Origin: CAVSUR01 sp963846005
Lineage (GTDB): Bacteria > Actinomycetota > Actinomycetes > Streptosporangiales > Streptosporangiaceae
Direction: 5' to 3'
NCBI GenBank assembly: GCA_963846005.1
Contig: CAWJUH010000003.1
Span: 186,001 to 250,000 of the forward strand
DNA: 64,000 nucleotides
Below, piece after piece: positions 52,075-61,552 of the stretch; position 1 is the first letter of the stretch; every line of letters begins with the position of its first letter. The translations under genes and the position numbers were made by a program. Under the pieces are notes generated by a model, which had not been told where the DNA came from, searched no databases, and saw only the letters and a program-made list of their open reading frames with translations.

Positions 52075-53018
52075 GCTGCCTCCCGCTCCGGCGCGGGGAT
52101 CGATTCCGCGGGGCAGCGCAAGATCAGGTCGCGCGGGCTGACCGTCATGTCCAGCTCGCGCGCGGTGCCCATGGTCTCGCCGTCGAGCTGCCAGGGCTGC
52201 GCGCGCCCGAGATCGACCTTCAGCTTGCGGGCGGTCAGCCGGAATACCCGGTCGCTCGATCCGCGGCGGGCGAAGACGTGCGCGGCCAGGATCAGCCAGC
52301 CCGCCAGCCCGCCCGGGGTCAGCACGACCACGTCCAGCAGGCCGTCGTCGGGCCTGGCGTCCGGCAGCAACGGTATGCCCGCCTGCAGCGACCCGACGTT
52401 GCCGATCACCACCGAGCTGCTGCGGCGGCGCACCGGCGGCCGTCCGTCCGCGCGCAGCGTCACCCGCATCGGACGGTCACCCAGGTACTTGACCGCGGCC
52501 AGCGCGTACGCGGCCCAGCCGAGGCGGCGCTTCTGCGACTCCGAGGCGCCGCCGAGCATCTTGGCGTCGAAACCGGCGCCCGCCATGACCAGGAACTGAT
52601 GGCCGTTGACCGTGCCCACGTCCAGCTGCCGGTCCGAGCCGGTCAGCGCGACCTCCAGGGCTGCCTGCTCGTCCAGCGGGATACCCAGATTGCGCGCCAG
52701 CAGGTTGCCGGTGCCGGCCGGCACGATCGCCATCGGGACGCCGCGGCCGGCCATGGCGCCGCCACAGGCGGTAACCGTGCCGTCACCGCCGCAGGCCAGG
52801 ATCAGCCCGGCCCCCTCGCGGATCGCCTGCTCCGCCTGGCCGCCGCCGGGGTCTTCCGCAGTGGTCGGCAGCCACAGCGGCTCGGCCCAGCCGTGGCCGG
52901 CCAGCACCGCGGTCACCGTGTCACGGAACTTGCCGACGTCGTCGAATTTGATCGGGTTGACGACCACGGCGGCCCGCTGGCGCTGCGGGCCGCCGGAGTC
53001 GGCGTCGGGGGGTGTCAT
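52056..53018 (-). CDS. diacylglycerol kinase-like lipid kinase 1
   Basis: A 320-residue protein of the DAGK/YegS/sphingosine kinase family. The nucleotide motif is LILACGGDGTVTACGGAMAG, followed by PAGTGNLLARNLGIPLDE. The C-terminal lobe includes QLDVGTVNGHQFLVMAGAGF, PLLPDARPDDGLLDVVVL and the LDGE motif (WQLDGETMG). It should phosphorylate diacylglycerol or a related lipid. ATG 53018 has GGAAGGGA upstream. A paralogue lies directly upstream on the same strand. Confidence 0.9.
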   Translation of the reverse strand: MTPPDADSGGPQRQRAAVVVNPIKFDDVGKFRDTVTAVLAGHGWAEPLWLPTTAEDPGGGQAEQAIREGAGLILACGGDGTVTACGGAMAGRGVPMAIVPAGTGNLLARNLGIPLDEQAALEVALTGSDRQLDVGTVNGHQFLVMAGAGFDAKMLGGASESQKRRLGWAAYALAAVKYLGDRPMRVTLRADGRPPVRRRSSSVVIGNVGSLQAGIPLLPDARPDDGLLDVVVLTPGGLAGWLILAAHVFARRGSSDRVFRLTARKLKVDLGRAQPWQLDGETMGTARELDMTVSPRDLILRCPAESIPAPEREAAQAERP

Positions 53019-53052
53019 CGCGGTCCCTTCCGGGGCACGGCACGGTGGTGGG

Positions 53053-53090
53053 GTCGGGGAGCGGGTCACATGTCGGGGAGCGGGTCACAT
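53053..53090. repeat. exact 19-bp tandem duplication
   Basis: GTCGGGGAGCGGGTCACAT is present at 53053-53071 and 53072-53090. It spans the end of lipid kinase 2 (its stop codon lies in the second copy) and the gap before lipid kinase 1. It is a likely slippage product. Confidence 0.75.
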
Positions 53091-54017
53091 CTTGCCAGCC
53101 GGGCCCGCGGACGGCGGGCCGGAGCCGGCGGCCGGGCGGCCGGGCCCGGGGTCGGGCACCCGCAGCAGCAGCGGGCCGGGCAGCAAGCCGGCGTCAAGCT
53201 GGCCGGTGCGGCCCATGTACTCGCCGTCCCGCTGCCAGGGCGCGGGGGTGTCGAGGCTGATCCGCAGCCGCCGCCCGGCCAGCCAGGCCACCGGCCCGGC
53301 CGGGCGGCGCAGCACCAGCTGTCCCGCCACCGCGGTCCACGACCACGGCCCGCGGGCGGTCAGCAGCGCCAGGTCCAGGACACCGTCATCCGGCCGGGCC
53401 TGCGGCAGCAGGCGCAGCCCGCCGGGCAGCACGCCGACGTTGCCGACCACGCAGGCCGTGGCCCGGCAGCGCACCGGCGCGGCCTGGCCGGCCTGCACGG
53501 TCAGCCGCATCGGCGCGTCCAGCAGGTGCCGGGCCGCGCCCAGGTAGTACGCCGCCCAGCCGAGCCGCCTGACCGGCGCGCTGGCGGCCAGCGCCCGCGC
53601 GTCGAACCCGACGCCGGCCATCACCAGGAACGGCCTGCCGTTGACGATCCCCACATCCAGCCGCCGGTCGCGGCCGGACAGCGCGACGGCCAGCGCGGGC
53701 TGCAGGCGGCGGGGCAGCCCGAGGTTGCGGGCCAGCAGGTTGCCGGTGCCCGACGGCAGCACCGCGAGCGGCACGCCGCTGCCGGCCAGCACTCCCGCGC
53801 ACGCGGTGATCGTCCCGTCGCCGCCGCAGGCCAGCACCAGCCGGGCGCCCGCGTCCAGCGCGGCCCGGGCGGCCCCGGCGCCCTGGTCGGCGGCCGCGGT
53901 CTCCAGCCACAGCGGCGGGCCGAAGCCGGCCGCCGCCAGCGCCGCGCCGGCCGCGGCCCTGAGCGCATCAGGACGCGGCAGCCGGAGCGGGTTGACGACG
54001 ACCGCGGCGGCGGGCAT
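53085..54017 (-). CDS. diacylglycerol kinase-like lipid kinase 2
   Basis: A 310-residue paralogue of the neighbouring kinase: LVLACGGDGTITACAGVLAG, PSGTGNLLARNLGLPRR, LDVGIVNGRPFLVMAGVGFD and LLPQARPDDGVLDLALL. In place of LDGE it reads WQRDGEYMG, so one conserved leucine is changed but the DGE is kept. The C-terminal about 40 residues are Pro/Gly-rich. It arose by tandem duplication and probably shares an operon with kinase 1. Confidence 0.88.
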   Translation of the reverse strand: MPAAAVVVNPLRLPRPDALRAAAGAALAAAGFGPPLWLETAAADQGAGAARAALDAGARLVLACGGDGTITACAGVLAGSGVPLAVLPSGTGNLLARNLGLPRRLQPALAVALSGRDRRLDVGIVNGRPFLVMAGVGFDARALAASAPVRRLGWAAYYLGAARHLLDAPMRLTVQAGQAAPVRCRATACVVGNVGVLPGGLRLLPQARPDDGVLDLALLTARGPWSWTAVAGQLVLRRPAGPVAWLAGRRLRISLDTPAPWQRDGEYMGRTGQLDAGLLPGPLLLRVPDPGPGRPAAGSGPPSAGPAGKM

Positions 54018-54058
54018 GGCGCGGCGCCCGGGCGTTCGGCGGGCCGGCCGCGGCCGGG

Positions 54059-54510
54059 TCAGGCGGTCCGGCCCGGATCACTCCCGGCGGCCGGGGCCGT
54101 CCCGGCGGCGGTGGCCGGAGCAGCGGCCTGCGCGTCGGCCTTGCGGTGCCGCCGCGCCGTGCGGCGCAGCTGCACGATCCGCGCGGTGCCGGGGATCACC
54201 ACCAGCAGTACCCCGAAGACCGCGGCGAGCAGCAGGGCCACCCCGAGCGGCAGCTGGCCGTGGGCGCCGAAGAACGAGATGCTGGCCCGCTGGCTGTTCT
54301 CCAGGATGAAGATCAGCAGGAGCAGCAGCACGATCGCGAACAGCGCGGACGCGACCCAGACCCCGCCCGCCCTGGTGCGCCGGACCACGTGCTGCGGCCG
54401 GGCCGGGGCTGCGGGCGCGCCAGCCGCCGGGGCGGGCTGGCCGGCCGCGGCTCGGTGCCGGGGGCAGCCGCCGCAGTGACCTGGTCCGCGCTGTTATCCG
54501 GCGAAGTCAT
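54059..54510 (-). CDS. LapA-domain membrane protein, apparent frameshift
   Basis: ATG 54510 begins MTSPDNSADQVTAAAAPGTE, a typical leader for actinobacterial LapA-like proteins. In a second frame from about 54450 comes AAGQPAPAAGAPAAPARPQH and then VVRRTRAGGVWVASALFAIV, NSQRASISFFGAHGQLPLGV and a second helix, to the stop at 54059. One missing base near 54449-54453 joins them, and the total is two above a multiple of three. The LapA (DUF1049) family has two helices and unknown function in Gram-positives. Starting at GTG 54388 would give an intact 109-residue protein, which is the alternative. Confidence 0.72.
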
Positions 54511-54624
54511 GACAGATCGGGCCTTTCTCCGTGCCTATGGCGGGGCCCTGCGGGCCCGGTTGTTTGTCTGCCCCCGGCCGGCCCGGTTATGCAGCGCAGT
54601 TGATCAAGCCCAGGGGCGCGCTGG

Positions 54625-55890
54625 TCAGACATCCCGGCTGAGCAGCTCGGCCCACCGCTCGCGGCGCACCACCAGCCGCCCGGAGCCGCCGTCGGCGAAG
54701 GCCACCGGGATGCGCCGCGCCCCGTTGTAGTTGTTGGCCATCGTGTAGCAGTACGCGCCGGTCACCGGCACGGCCAGCAGGTCGCCCACCCGCGGGTCTG
54801 GCAGCGGGACGGCGGCGCTGAGCACGTCACCCGACTCGCAGTGGCGGCCCACCACGGTGACCGGCTCGCCGCCGCCGACCCGGCCGGCGATGGCCGCCTC
54901 GAACCGCTGGCCGACCAGGGCGACCTCCAGGTTGTCGCCCATGCCGCCGTCGACCGCCACGAACGTGGTCTCGCCGGGCTTGACCGTGGTCACCCGGTAG
55001 ACCGTGACCGCGTACGGCGCGACCATGCTGCGCCCGGGCTCGATCCAGATCCGCGCGCCGGCCGGCAGGTGCTCGCGGGCCGCGCCGGTGAGCGCGTCGA
55101 GGTACTGCGCCAGGGCGGCCGGATGGTCGGCGTAGGTGTACCGGCAGCCGAGGCCGCCGCCGAGGTCGTAGACGGCGAAGTCGCCCAGCGCCGCCACCGG
55201 CGCCACCGCCGCGGCCAGCTCGGCGGCGTCCAGGATCTGCGAGCCGACATGGGTGTGCACCCCGTCCATCCGCAGCCGCGGGGACGCCTCGATCCGGGCG
55301 ATGGCCGCCCGGGCGGCGTCCGGGGCCAGGCCGAACTTCGACCCCGCGTGCCCGGTGGCGTAGGCGGCGTAGGTGGAGGCCTGCACGCCGGGGATGACCC
55401 GGACCAGGCAGCCCTGGACCCGGCCGCGCGGCACGAGGGCCTCCAGCCGGTCGATGTCGTCGGTGTTGTCGACCACCACGGTGCCGATACCGCACTCAAG
55501 CGCCAGCTCGATCTCCTCGGCGGTCTTGGCGTTGCCGTGCAGCACCAGCTTCGCCGGGTCGGCGCCGGCCGCCGCCGCGGCGACGATCTCGCCGCCGCCC
55601 GCCACGTCCAGCCCCAGGCCCTCGGCCACCATCAGCCGCAGCACCGCGGTGCACGGGAAGGCCTTGGAGGCGAACAGCACCTGCGAGTCCGGCCAGCGGG
55701 CCGCCAGCGCAGCGGCATAGTCGCGGGCCCGCCGCCGCACCGCCTGCTCGTCCACCAGCAGCACCGGCGTGCCGTGCGCCGCCGCGACGTCGTCCAGCCG
55801 GCAGCCGCCGACGCGGAGCATGCCGTCCGGGTCGGTCGCGCTGCCCGGGGGGAACAGGCCGAGCAGCTCGCCGGTCCCGGCCGTCATCAT
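54625..55890 (-). CDS. lysA: diaminopimelate decarboxylase
   Basis: A 421-residue PLP enzyme that makes lysine from meso-diaminopimelate. The PLP lysine is in VLFASKAFPCTAVL. The GGGLG phosphate loop is in VYDLGGGLGCRY, and the active-site cysteine motif is GRHCESGDVL. TGAYCYTMANNYNG holds the conserved Tyr. Start MMTAGTGEL at 55890. It is a stand-alone gene here, divergent from the DUF2867-type gene 55 bases away. Confidence 0.94.
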   Translation of the reverse strand: MMTAGTGELLGLFPPGSATDPDGMLRVGGCRLDDVAAAHGTPVLLVDEQAVRRRARDYAAALAARWPDSQVLFASKAFPCTAVLRLMVAEGLGLDVAGGGEIVAAAAAGADPAKLVLHGNAKTAEEIELALECGIGTVVVDNTDDIDRLEALVPRGRVQGCLVRVIPGVQASTYAAYATGHAGSKFGLAPDAARAAIARIEASPRLRMDGVHTHVGSQILDAAELAAAVAPVAALGDFAVYDLGGGLGCRYTYADHPAALAQYLDALTGAAREHLPAGARIWIEPGRSMVAPYAVTVYRVTTVKPGETTFVAVDGGMGDNLEVALVGQRFEAAIAGRVGGGEPVTVVGRHCESGDVLSAAVPLPDPRVGDLLAVPVTGAYCYTMANNYNGARRIPVAFADGGSGRLVVRRERWAELLSRDV

Positions 55891-55945
55891 CCCGCCAGGC
55901 TAGCCCCCGAGGACGGGCGCTGGCCGCGGTGCCAGACTGGAAGGC

Positions 55946-57463
55946 ATGCCCGATTCGCTGAACTGCCTCGTGACGGGAGCATCCGGATACATCGGCGGGC
56001 GGCTGGTGCCCGAGCTGCTGGCGGCCGGGCACCGGGTCCGGTGCATGGCCCGCGACCCCGGCAAACTGGCCGACCGGCCCTGGTCCGCCGAGGTGGCCGT
56101 GGCCGCCGCCGACGCCAGCGACGCCACCGCGGTGCGCGCGGCGCTGACCGGCATCGACGTCGCCTACTACCTCATCCACTCACTCGGCACCGGGCCGGCG
56201 TTCGAGCAGCGCGACCGTGCCGCGGCCCGGGCGTTCGCCACCGCCGCGCGGGAGGCGGGCGTGCGCCGGATCGTCTACCTGGGCGGCATCATCTCCGGCC
56301 AGGGCGGCGAACTGTCCCCGCACCTGCGCTCGCGCGGCGAGGTCGGTGACATCCTGCGCGCCAGCGGCGTGCCGACCGCGGTGCTGTCCGCGGCCGTGAT
56401 CATCGGCAGCGGCTCGGCGTCGTTCGAGATGCTGCGCTACCTGACCGAACGGCTGCCGGGCATGGTCACCCCGAAATGGGTGAGCACCCGGATCCAGCCC
56501 ATTGCGGTCCGCGATGTGCTGCGCTACCTGACTGCCAGCGCGCGGCTGCCCGCCGACCTCAGCCGTAGCTTCGACATCGGCGGCCCGGACGTGCTCACCT
56601 ACGCCGACATGATGCAGCGCTATGCCCGGGTGGCCGGGCTGCGGCCCCGGGTACTGGTGCCGGTGCCGCTGCTGACCCCGCGGCTTTCCTCGCTGTGGGT
56701 CGGCCTGGTCACCCCGGTGCCGAACTCGCTGGCCATGCCGCTGGTGGAGTCGCTGCGCAACGAGGTGGTGTGCGCCGAGCACGACATCGCGCAGTGGATC
56801 CCCGACCCGCCCGGGGGCCTGCTGCCGCTGGACCAGGCCATCGAGAAGGCGCTGCGGCACGCCAGGTCCGGCATGGTCTCCACCCGCTGGTCGTCGGCGG
56901 CCACCCCGGGCGCCCCCAGCGACCCGCTGCCGAGCGACCCGGACTGGGCGGGCGGCTCGCTGTACGTGGACGAGCGCTCGCACGCGGTGGAGGCCGCCCC
57001 GGCCGCGCTGTGGCGGGTGATCGAGGGCATCGGCGGCGAGACGGGCTGGTACTCGCTGTCCGCCGCCTGGGCCGTGCGCGGCCTGGCCGACCGGCTGGCC
57101 GGCGGGGTGGGCCTGCGCCGCGGCCGCCGCGACCCGCGGCATCTGCTGGTCGGCGACGCGCTGGACTTCTGGCGCGTCGAGGCCATCACCCCCGGCGAGA
57201 TGCTGCGGCTGCGGGCGGAGATGAAGCTGCCCGGCCTGGCCTGGCTGGAGCTGGCCGCCGGGCGCGACGACGCAGGTCACACTATCTACCGGCAACGGGC
57301 GGTCTTCCAGCCGCATGGGCTCGCCGGGCATCTCTACTGGTGGCTGATCTCGCCGTTCCACGGGATAGTGTTCGGCGGCATGGCCCGTAACATCGCCGCC
57401 GCGGCGCGGCGCTCCGCAGCCCAGGCCGCTCCCGCACCGGAGCGGAAGCGGGCGGCGCGATGA
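55946..57463 (+). CDS. NAD(P)-binding epimerase-like protein fused to DUF2867
   Basis: A 505-residue fusion. About 1-290 is an atypical short-chain dehydrogenase/epimerase domain with the Rossmann motif VTGASGYIGGRL, then DVAYYLIHSLG. About 340-490 is a DUF2867 domain (WRVIEGIGGETGWYSLSAAW, ISPFHGIVFGGMARNI). This architecture is common in actinobacteria; the substrate is unknown. The stop overlaps the galE start (ATGA), so it is in the galE-galK operon. Confidence 0.9.
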   Translation: MPDSLNCLVTGASGYIGGRLVPELLAAGHRVRCMARDPGKLADRPWSAEVAVAAADASDATAVRAALTGIDVAYYLIHSLGTGPAFEQRDRAAARAFATAAREAGVRRIVYLGGIISGQGGELSPHLRSRGEVGDILRASGVPTAVLSAAVIIGSGSASFEMLRYLTERLPGMVTPKWVSTRIQPIAVRDVLRYLTASARLPADLSRSFDIGGPDVLTYADMMQRYARVAGLRPRVLVPVPLLTPRLSSLWVGLVTPVPNSLAMPLVESLRNEVVCAEHDIAQWIPDPPGGLLPLDQAIEKALRHARSGMVSTRWSSAATPGAPSDPLPSDPDWAGGSLYVDERSHAVEAAPAALWRVIEGIGGETGWYSLSAAWAVRGLADRLAGGVGLRRGRRDPRHLLVGDALDFWRVEAITPGEMLRLRAEMKLPGLAWLELAAGRDDAGHTIYRQRAVFQPHGLAGHLYWWLISPFHGIVFGGMARNIAAAARRSAAQAAPAPERKRAAR

Positions 57464-58437
57464 GGCTGCTGGTCACCGGCGGCGCCGGCTACATCGGCAG
57501 CGTGGTCGGCGCGATGCTGGCCGAGGCAGGCCATCAGATCGTCGTGCTGGACGACCTGTCCACCGGGCACGCCGGCGCGGTGCCGCCCCAGGCCGCGTTC
57601 GTGCAGGGCGACCTGCGCGAGCACGCCGCCGCGGTGCTCGCGGACGGCTGTGACGCGGTGCTGCACTTCGCGGCCAAGTCGCTGGTGGGCGAATCGGTGG
57701 CCAAGCCGCTGAAGTACTGGCGCGGCAACCTGGGCGGCACGCTGGCGCTGCTGGAGGCGATGCGGGCCGCGGGCGTGGCCAGGATCGTGTTCTCCTCCAC
57801 CGCCGCGACCTACGGCGAGCCGGAGACCATGCCGATCACCGAGGACACCCCGCCGCGGCCGGCCAACCCCTACGGGGCGAGCAAGCTCGCCGTCGACACC
57901 GCGCTGGCCGAGGCGGCCAGGATGCACGGCCTCGGCGCGGTCAGCCTGCGGTACTTCAACGTGGCCGGCGCGCACCGCGCAGCCGACGGCCGCTGGCTGG
58001 GCGAGCGGCATGACCCGGAGACGCACCTGATCCCGAACGTGCTCGCCGCCGCCAGGCGGCCCGGACAGCAGGTGGCCATCTTCGGCGACGACTACCCGAC
58101 CCCGGACGGCACCTGCGTCCGCGACTACATCCACGTCACCGACCTGGCCCGGGCCCACCTGCTGGCGCTGGAGGCGTGCGCGCCGGGCTCGCACCACATC
58201 TACAACCTGGGCAGCGGCACCGGGTTCTCCAACCGCGAGGTACTGGCCGCGTGCCGGCAGGCCACCGGCGAGGACATCCCGGCGCGGATGGACCCGCGGC
58301 GGCCCGGCGACCCGCCGGTGCTGATCGCCTCCTCCGCGCGGATCAGGTCCGACCTCGGCTGGCAGCCCGAGCTGGGCCTGCCGGACATGGTCGCGGACGC
58401 CTGGGCCTGCCGGGGGATGCAGGCCGCCAGCCGGTGA
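57460..58437 (+). CDS. galE: UDP-glucose 4-epimerase
   Basis: A 325-residue short-chain dehydrogenase-type epimerase that interconverts UDP-galactose and UDP-glucose. The NAD motif is VTGGAGYIGSVVG. The catalytic Ser/Thr is in FSSTAATYGEP and the Tyr-Lys pair in NPYGASKLAVD. YFNVAGAH and RDYIHVTDLARAH follow as in GalE. The stop overlaps the galK start (GTGA), making a Leloir-pathway pair. Confidence 0.95.
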   Translation: MRLLVTGGAGYIGSVVGAMLAEAGHQIVVLDDLSTGHAGAVPPQAAFVQGDLREHAAAVLADGCDAVLHFAAKSLVGESVAKPLKYWRGNLGGTLALLEAMRAAGVARIVFSSTAATYGEPETMPITEDTPPRPANPYGASKLAVDTALAEAARMHGLGAVSLRYFNVAGAHRAADGRWLGERHDPETHLIPNVLAAARRPGQQVAIFGDDYPTPDGTCVRDYIHVTDLARAHLLALEACAPGSHHIYNLGSGTGFSNREVLAACRQATGEDIPARMDPRRPGDPPVLIASSARIRSDLGWQPELGLPDMVADAWACRGMQAASR

Positions 58438-59597
58438 GCGAGGCCGCGGGCGGCGGCCGCGCCGCGCAGTGGTTCGCCGAGCTGTACGGAACCGGGCCGG
58501 AGGGGGTGTGGCGGGCCCCGGGGCGGGTCAACCTGATCGGCGAGCACACCGACTACAACGACGGCTTCGTGCTGCCGTTCGCGCTGGCCGCCGGAGTGAC
58601 CGTCGCCGCGGGCCGGGCACCCGGGGGCCAGCTGGCGCTGGCGTCGCGCCAGCAGCCGGAGCGGGCCCGGGTGCCGGTGGCCGGGCTGGCGCCCGGCCGG
58701 GTCGGCGGCTGGGCTGGCTACGGGGCCGGGGTGGCCTGGGCACTGCGGTCAGCGGGCTACCCGGTGCCCGGGGCGAACCTGGCCGTCGACGCGGATCTGC
58801 CGCCAGGGGCGGGGCTGTCCTCGTCCGCGGCGCTGGAGTGCGCGGTGGGGCTCGCGCTGGCCGGGCTGGCGGGGCTGGACATCAGCCGGCCCGCCCTGGC
58901 GGCGCTGGCCCGCCGGGCGGAGAACGATTTCGTCGGCGCGCCCACCGGGATGATGGACCAGTCAGCCGTGCTGCTGTGCCAGGCAGGTCACGCGCTGCTG
59001 CTGGACTGCCGCAGCAGCGAGACGGCGGCTGTCCCGCTGGCGGCCGCCGCCGCGGGCGCGGCCCTGCTGGTCGTCGACACCCGGGCCCGGCACGCGCTGA
59101 CCGACGGCAGCTACGGCGACCGGCGCTCCGAATGCGCGGCCGCGGCCGCCGCGCTCGGAGTCACCTCGCTGCGGGACCTGGACGGCGACAGCGAGGCCGC
59201 GGCCAGAGTGGAGCGGCTGGCCGGCCCGGTGCTGCGCCGCCGGGCCCGGCACGTGCTGACCGAGAACCGCCGGGTGCTGGCCGCGGCGCGGCTGCTGCGC
59301 CGCGGCGAGGTCACCGCGGTGGGCGAGTTGCTGAACCAGTCGCATGCGTCGCTGCGCGACGACTTCGAGGTGTCGTGGCCGGAGGCGGACGCGGCCGTGA
59401 CGGCAGCCCGCGCCGCGGGCGCGCTCGGCGCGCGGATGACCGGCGGCGGCTTCGGCGGCTCGGTCATCGCGCTAGCCCCGGCGGACCGGGCCGGGGCGGC
59501 CGGCGCGGCTGTGACCGCCGAGTTCGCGCGGCGTGGCTGGCCGGCGCCGGAGATTACCCGGGTCGCCCCAGGCCCCGGCGCGCGCCGGCTGCGCTAG
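58434..59597 (+). CDS. galK: galactokinase
   Basis: A 387-residue GHMP kinase that phosphorylates galactose at C1. The galactose signature is APGRVNLIGEHTDYNDGF. The ATP loop is PPGAGLSSSAALECAVGLAL, and motif 3 is ARMTGGGFGGSVIAL. The catalytic Asp is in GAPTGMMDQSAVLL. The start is a GTG (VSEAAGGGR) overlapping galE. No galT is visible in the window. Confidence 0.95.
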   Translation: MSEAAGGGRAAQWFAELYGTGPEGVWRAPGRVNLIGEHTDYNDGFVLPFALAAGVTVAAGRAPGGQLALASRQQPERARVPVAGLAPGRVGGWAGYGAGVAWALRSAGYPVPGANLAVDADLPPGAGLSSSAALECAVGLALAGLAGLDISRPALAALARRAENDFVGAPTGMMDQSAVLLCQAGHALLLDCRSSETAAVPLAAAAAGAALLVVDTRARHALTDGSYGDRRSECAAAAAALGVTSLRDLDGDSEAAARVERLAGPVLRRRARHVLTENRRVLAAARLLRRGEVTAVGELLNQSHASLRDDFEVSWPEADAAVTAARAAGALGARMTGGGFGGSVIALAPADRAGAAGAAVTAEFARRGWPAPEITRVAPGPGARRLR

Positions 59598-59740
59598 GTC
59601 TCGCTGGCCGCGCGGCTGCGCCGGCCGCGCCGGCTCACCGGGCCGCGCTGGCGGCGCCGGCTGAACGGGCCGCGCTGTCTGCGCCGACCGCGCCGGCTGC
59701 GCTGGCCGGGCTCGCGGCACCGGCCGCCCTGGTAGCCATT

Positions 59741-59754
59741 TGTGACCGGTCACA
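59741..59754. promoter_or_regulatory. palindrome TGTGACCGGTCACA
   Basis: A perfect 14-bp palindrome whose half sites TGTGA/TCACA equal those of CRP/GlxR-family sites, but with a 4-base instead of 6-base centre. It lies 53 bases before the START-domain-like gene and 144 bases after galK. It is a candidate operator; the spacing argues against classical CRP. Confidence 0.45.
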
Positions 59755-59806
59755 TCGGGACCTTTGCCCCTGAGCAGGGCACCCCCGGCCCTGGTTACCT
59801 TGGCTC

Positions 59807-60334
59807 GTGTTCGTCGCCGAGGACATCGTGATACCGGTCGGCTTCACCGCTGCCCGGGCCCGGCTGGCCAACCTGACCAGGGGCGGCTGGCTGGACGGCG
59901 CCTCGGAGACCGCCTACGGCGACGGCTTCCTGCGGGTCGGGCCGCTCGGCGGCAGGCTCGGCGTGTCCAAGCTGGTGCGGGTGCACAGCCAGGAGCTGGC
60001 CGACCGGGAGGGCAGGGCTGTGCTGGCCATGCGGTGGGAGGCGACCGGCCACGGCGGCGGGCTGTTCCCGGCCCTGGACGCCGACCTCACGCTGGCCCCG
60101 GCGGGAGAGGACGCGACCCGGCTGGCCCTGGCGGGCGCGTACCGGCCGCCGCTGGCCGCGGTCGGCGCCGGGCTGAACCGGGCGATCTTGCACCGGGTCG
60201 CGGAGGCCACGATCCGGTCCCTGGCCCGGCGGCTGGGCAGCGCGCTGGTCGAGCCCGCCCTGGCCGCCGAGGCGGCCCGCCAGCCGATGTCGGCGCTGCG
60301 GCCCTGGCCCGCCGGTCCCGGCGCGCCCGGCTGA
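59807..60334 (+). CDS. conserved protein, SRPBCC/START-like fold
   Basis: A 175-residue protein from GTG 59807 (VFVAEDIVIPVGF). The alternation of beta strands and a long C-terminal helix (LNRAILHRVAEATIRSLARR) resembles the SRPBCC ligand-binding fold: AVLAMRWEATGHGGGLFPAL forms the central sheet and LTLAPAGEDATRLALAGAY the following strands. No specific family or ligand is recognised. It is transcribed alone or with the reductase gene 146 bases downstream. Confidence 0.7.
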   Translation: MFVAEDIVIPVGFTAARARLANLTRGGWLDGASETAYGDGFLRVGPLGGRLGVSKLVRVHSQELADREGRAVLAMRWEATGHGGGLFPALDADLTLAPAGEDATRLALAGAYRPPLAAVGAGLNRAILHRVAEATIRSLARRLGSALVEPALAAEAARQPMSALRPWPAGPGAPG

Positions 60335-60480
60335 CCCGCAGGCGGGTTTCCGGCAGCGGTCCCGGCGGCCGCTGCCCGGCCGGGCCGGTCCGGCGCGCCC
60401 GGCGCGGCGGGCCGTCCCGGGCCGCCGGCAGGCCTGCCCCCGGCCGCGGCCGCGGTGCTGCGCGCGGGACACTGGGCGGT

Positions 60481-61452
60481 ATGCGCTATCTAGGCCTCGA
60501 CACCGCGCGGCCGGTTTCCAAGATCGGCCTGGGCACCTGGCAGTTCGGCTCCCGCGAGTGGGGGTACGGGCGGTCCTACGCTGAGCGGGAAGCACAGGCG
60601 ATCGTGCGCCGCGCCCTCGAGCTCGGCGTGACCCTGTTCGACACCGCTGAGATCTACGGGCTCGGCCGCAGCGAGCGGATCCTGGGCCAGGCGCTCGGCG
60701 CGGACCGGGATTCGGTGTTCCTGGCCACCAAGGTGTTCCCGGTGCTGCCGCTGGCGCCAGTGGTGGAGCAGCGGGCGGTGGCCAGCGCGAGCCGGCTCGG
60801 CGCGGCCCGGCTCGACCTGTATCAGGTGCACCAGCCCAACCCGGTGGTCCGCGACCGCACCACGATGCGCGGCATGCGCGCGCTGCAGCAGGTGGGGCTG
60901 GTCGGCGAGGTCGGGGTCAGCAACTACTCGCTGGCGCGGTGGCGGGCGGCCGAGGCCGCGCTCGGCAGCCGGGTGCTGTCCAACCAGGTCTGCTACAACC
61001 TGGCGCAGCGTGAGCCGGAGCGGGCGCTGCTGCCCTACGCGCAGGCCTGCGGCCGGATCGTGATCGCATACAGCCCGCTCGCGCAGGGCCTGCTGTCCGG
61101 CCGGTATGACCGCGAGCACCGCCCGGCGGGCGGCGTCCGCCGCGCCAACCCGCTCTTCCTGCCCGGGAACCTGGACCGGGCCGCCGGGCTGATCGGGATG
61201 CTGCGGCAGGTGGCCCGTGAGCACTCGGCCACGCCCGCGCAGATCGCGCTGGCCTGGGTGATCCGCCACCCGGCCGTGACCGCGATCCCGGGTGCCTCCA
61301 CCGTGGCCCAGCTGGAGAGCAACGCCGAGGCGGCCGAGATCGAGCTGACCGACGCCCAGTACCGGGCGCTGCAGCAGGCCGCGGCGGCGTTCCGGCCGGT
61401 CACCGGGGCGGCCGCGGTGACCGGGCTGGCCCGGTCCCGGCTGAGCCGGTGA
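60481..61452 (+). CDS. aldo/keto reductase
   Basis: A 323-residue TIM-barrel NADPH oxidoreductase. The catalytic tetrad is visible: D54 and Y59 in LFDTAEIYG, K84 in FLATKVF, and His in LYQVHQPNPV. GEVGVSNYSLARW and IPGASTVAQLESN (coenzyme binding) follow. The substrate is unknown. The ATG at 60481 is directly before the first strand motif MRYLGLD. Confidence 0.93.
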   Translation: MRYLGLDTARPVSKIGLGTWQFGSREWGYGRSYAEREAQAIVRRALELGVTLFDTAEIYGLGRSERILGQALGADRDSVFLATKVFPVLPLAPVVEQRAVASASRLGAARLDLYQVHQPNPVVRDRTTMRGMRALQQVGLVGEVGVSNYSLARWRAAEAALGSRVLSNQVCYNLAQREPERALLPYAQACGRIVIAYSPLAQGLLSGRYDREHRPAGGVRRANPLFLPGNLDRAAGLIGMLRQVAREHSATPAQIALAWVIRHPAVTAIPGASTVAQLESNAEAAEIELTDAQYRALQQAAAAFRPVTGAAAVTGLARSRLSR

Positions 61453-61552
61453 AGCCGCGGAACCTCTGCTAGCGTGTTCCCGCCCGGCGGGGCCGGGCTG
61501 ACCCGCGGCCATCCCGCCGCGTGCGCTGTCGCCATTTTCCTGGGGGATCCTC

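Noticed and set aside
50139..54479. 1446-codon plus-strand frame
   Set aside because: The translation is Arg/Gly/Pro-rich with no motif, and it lies over genes in other frames and strands with clear families.
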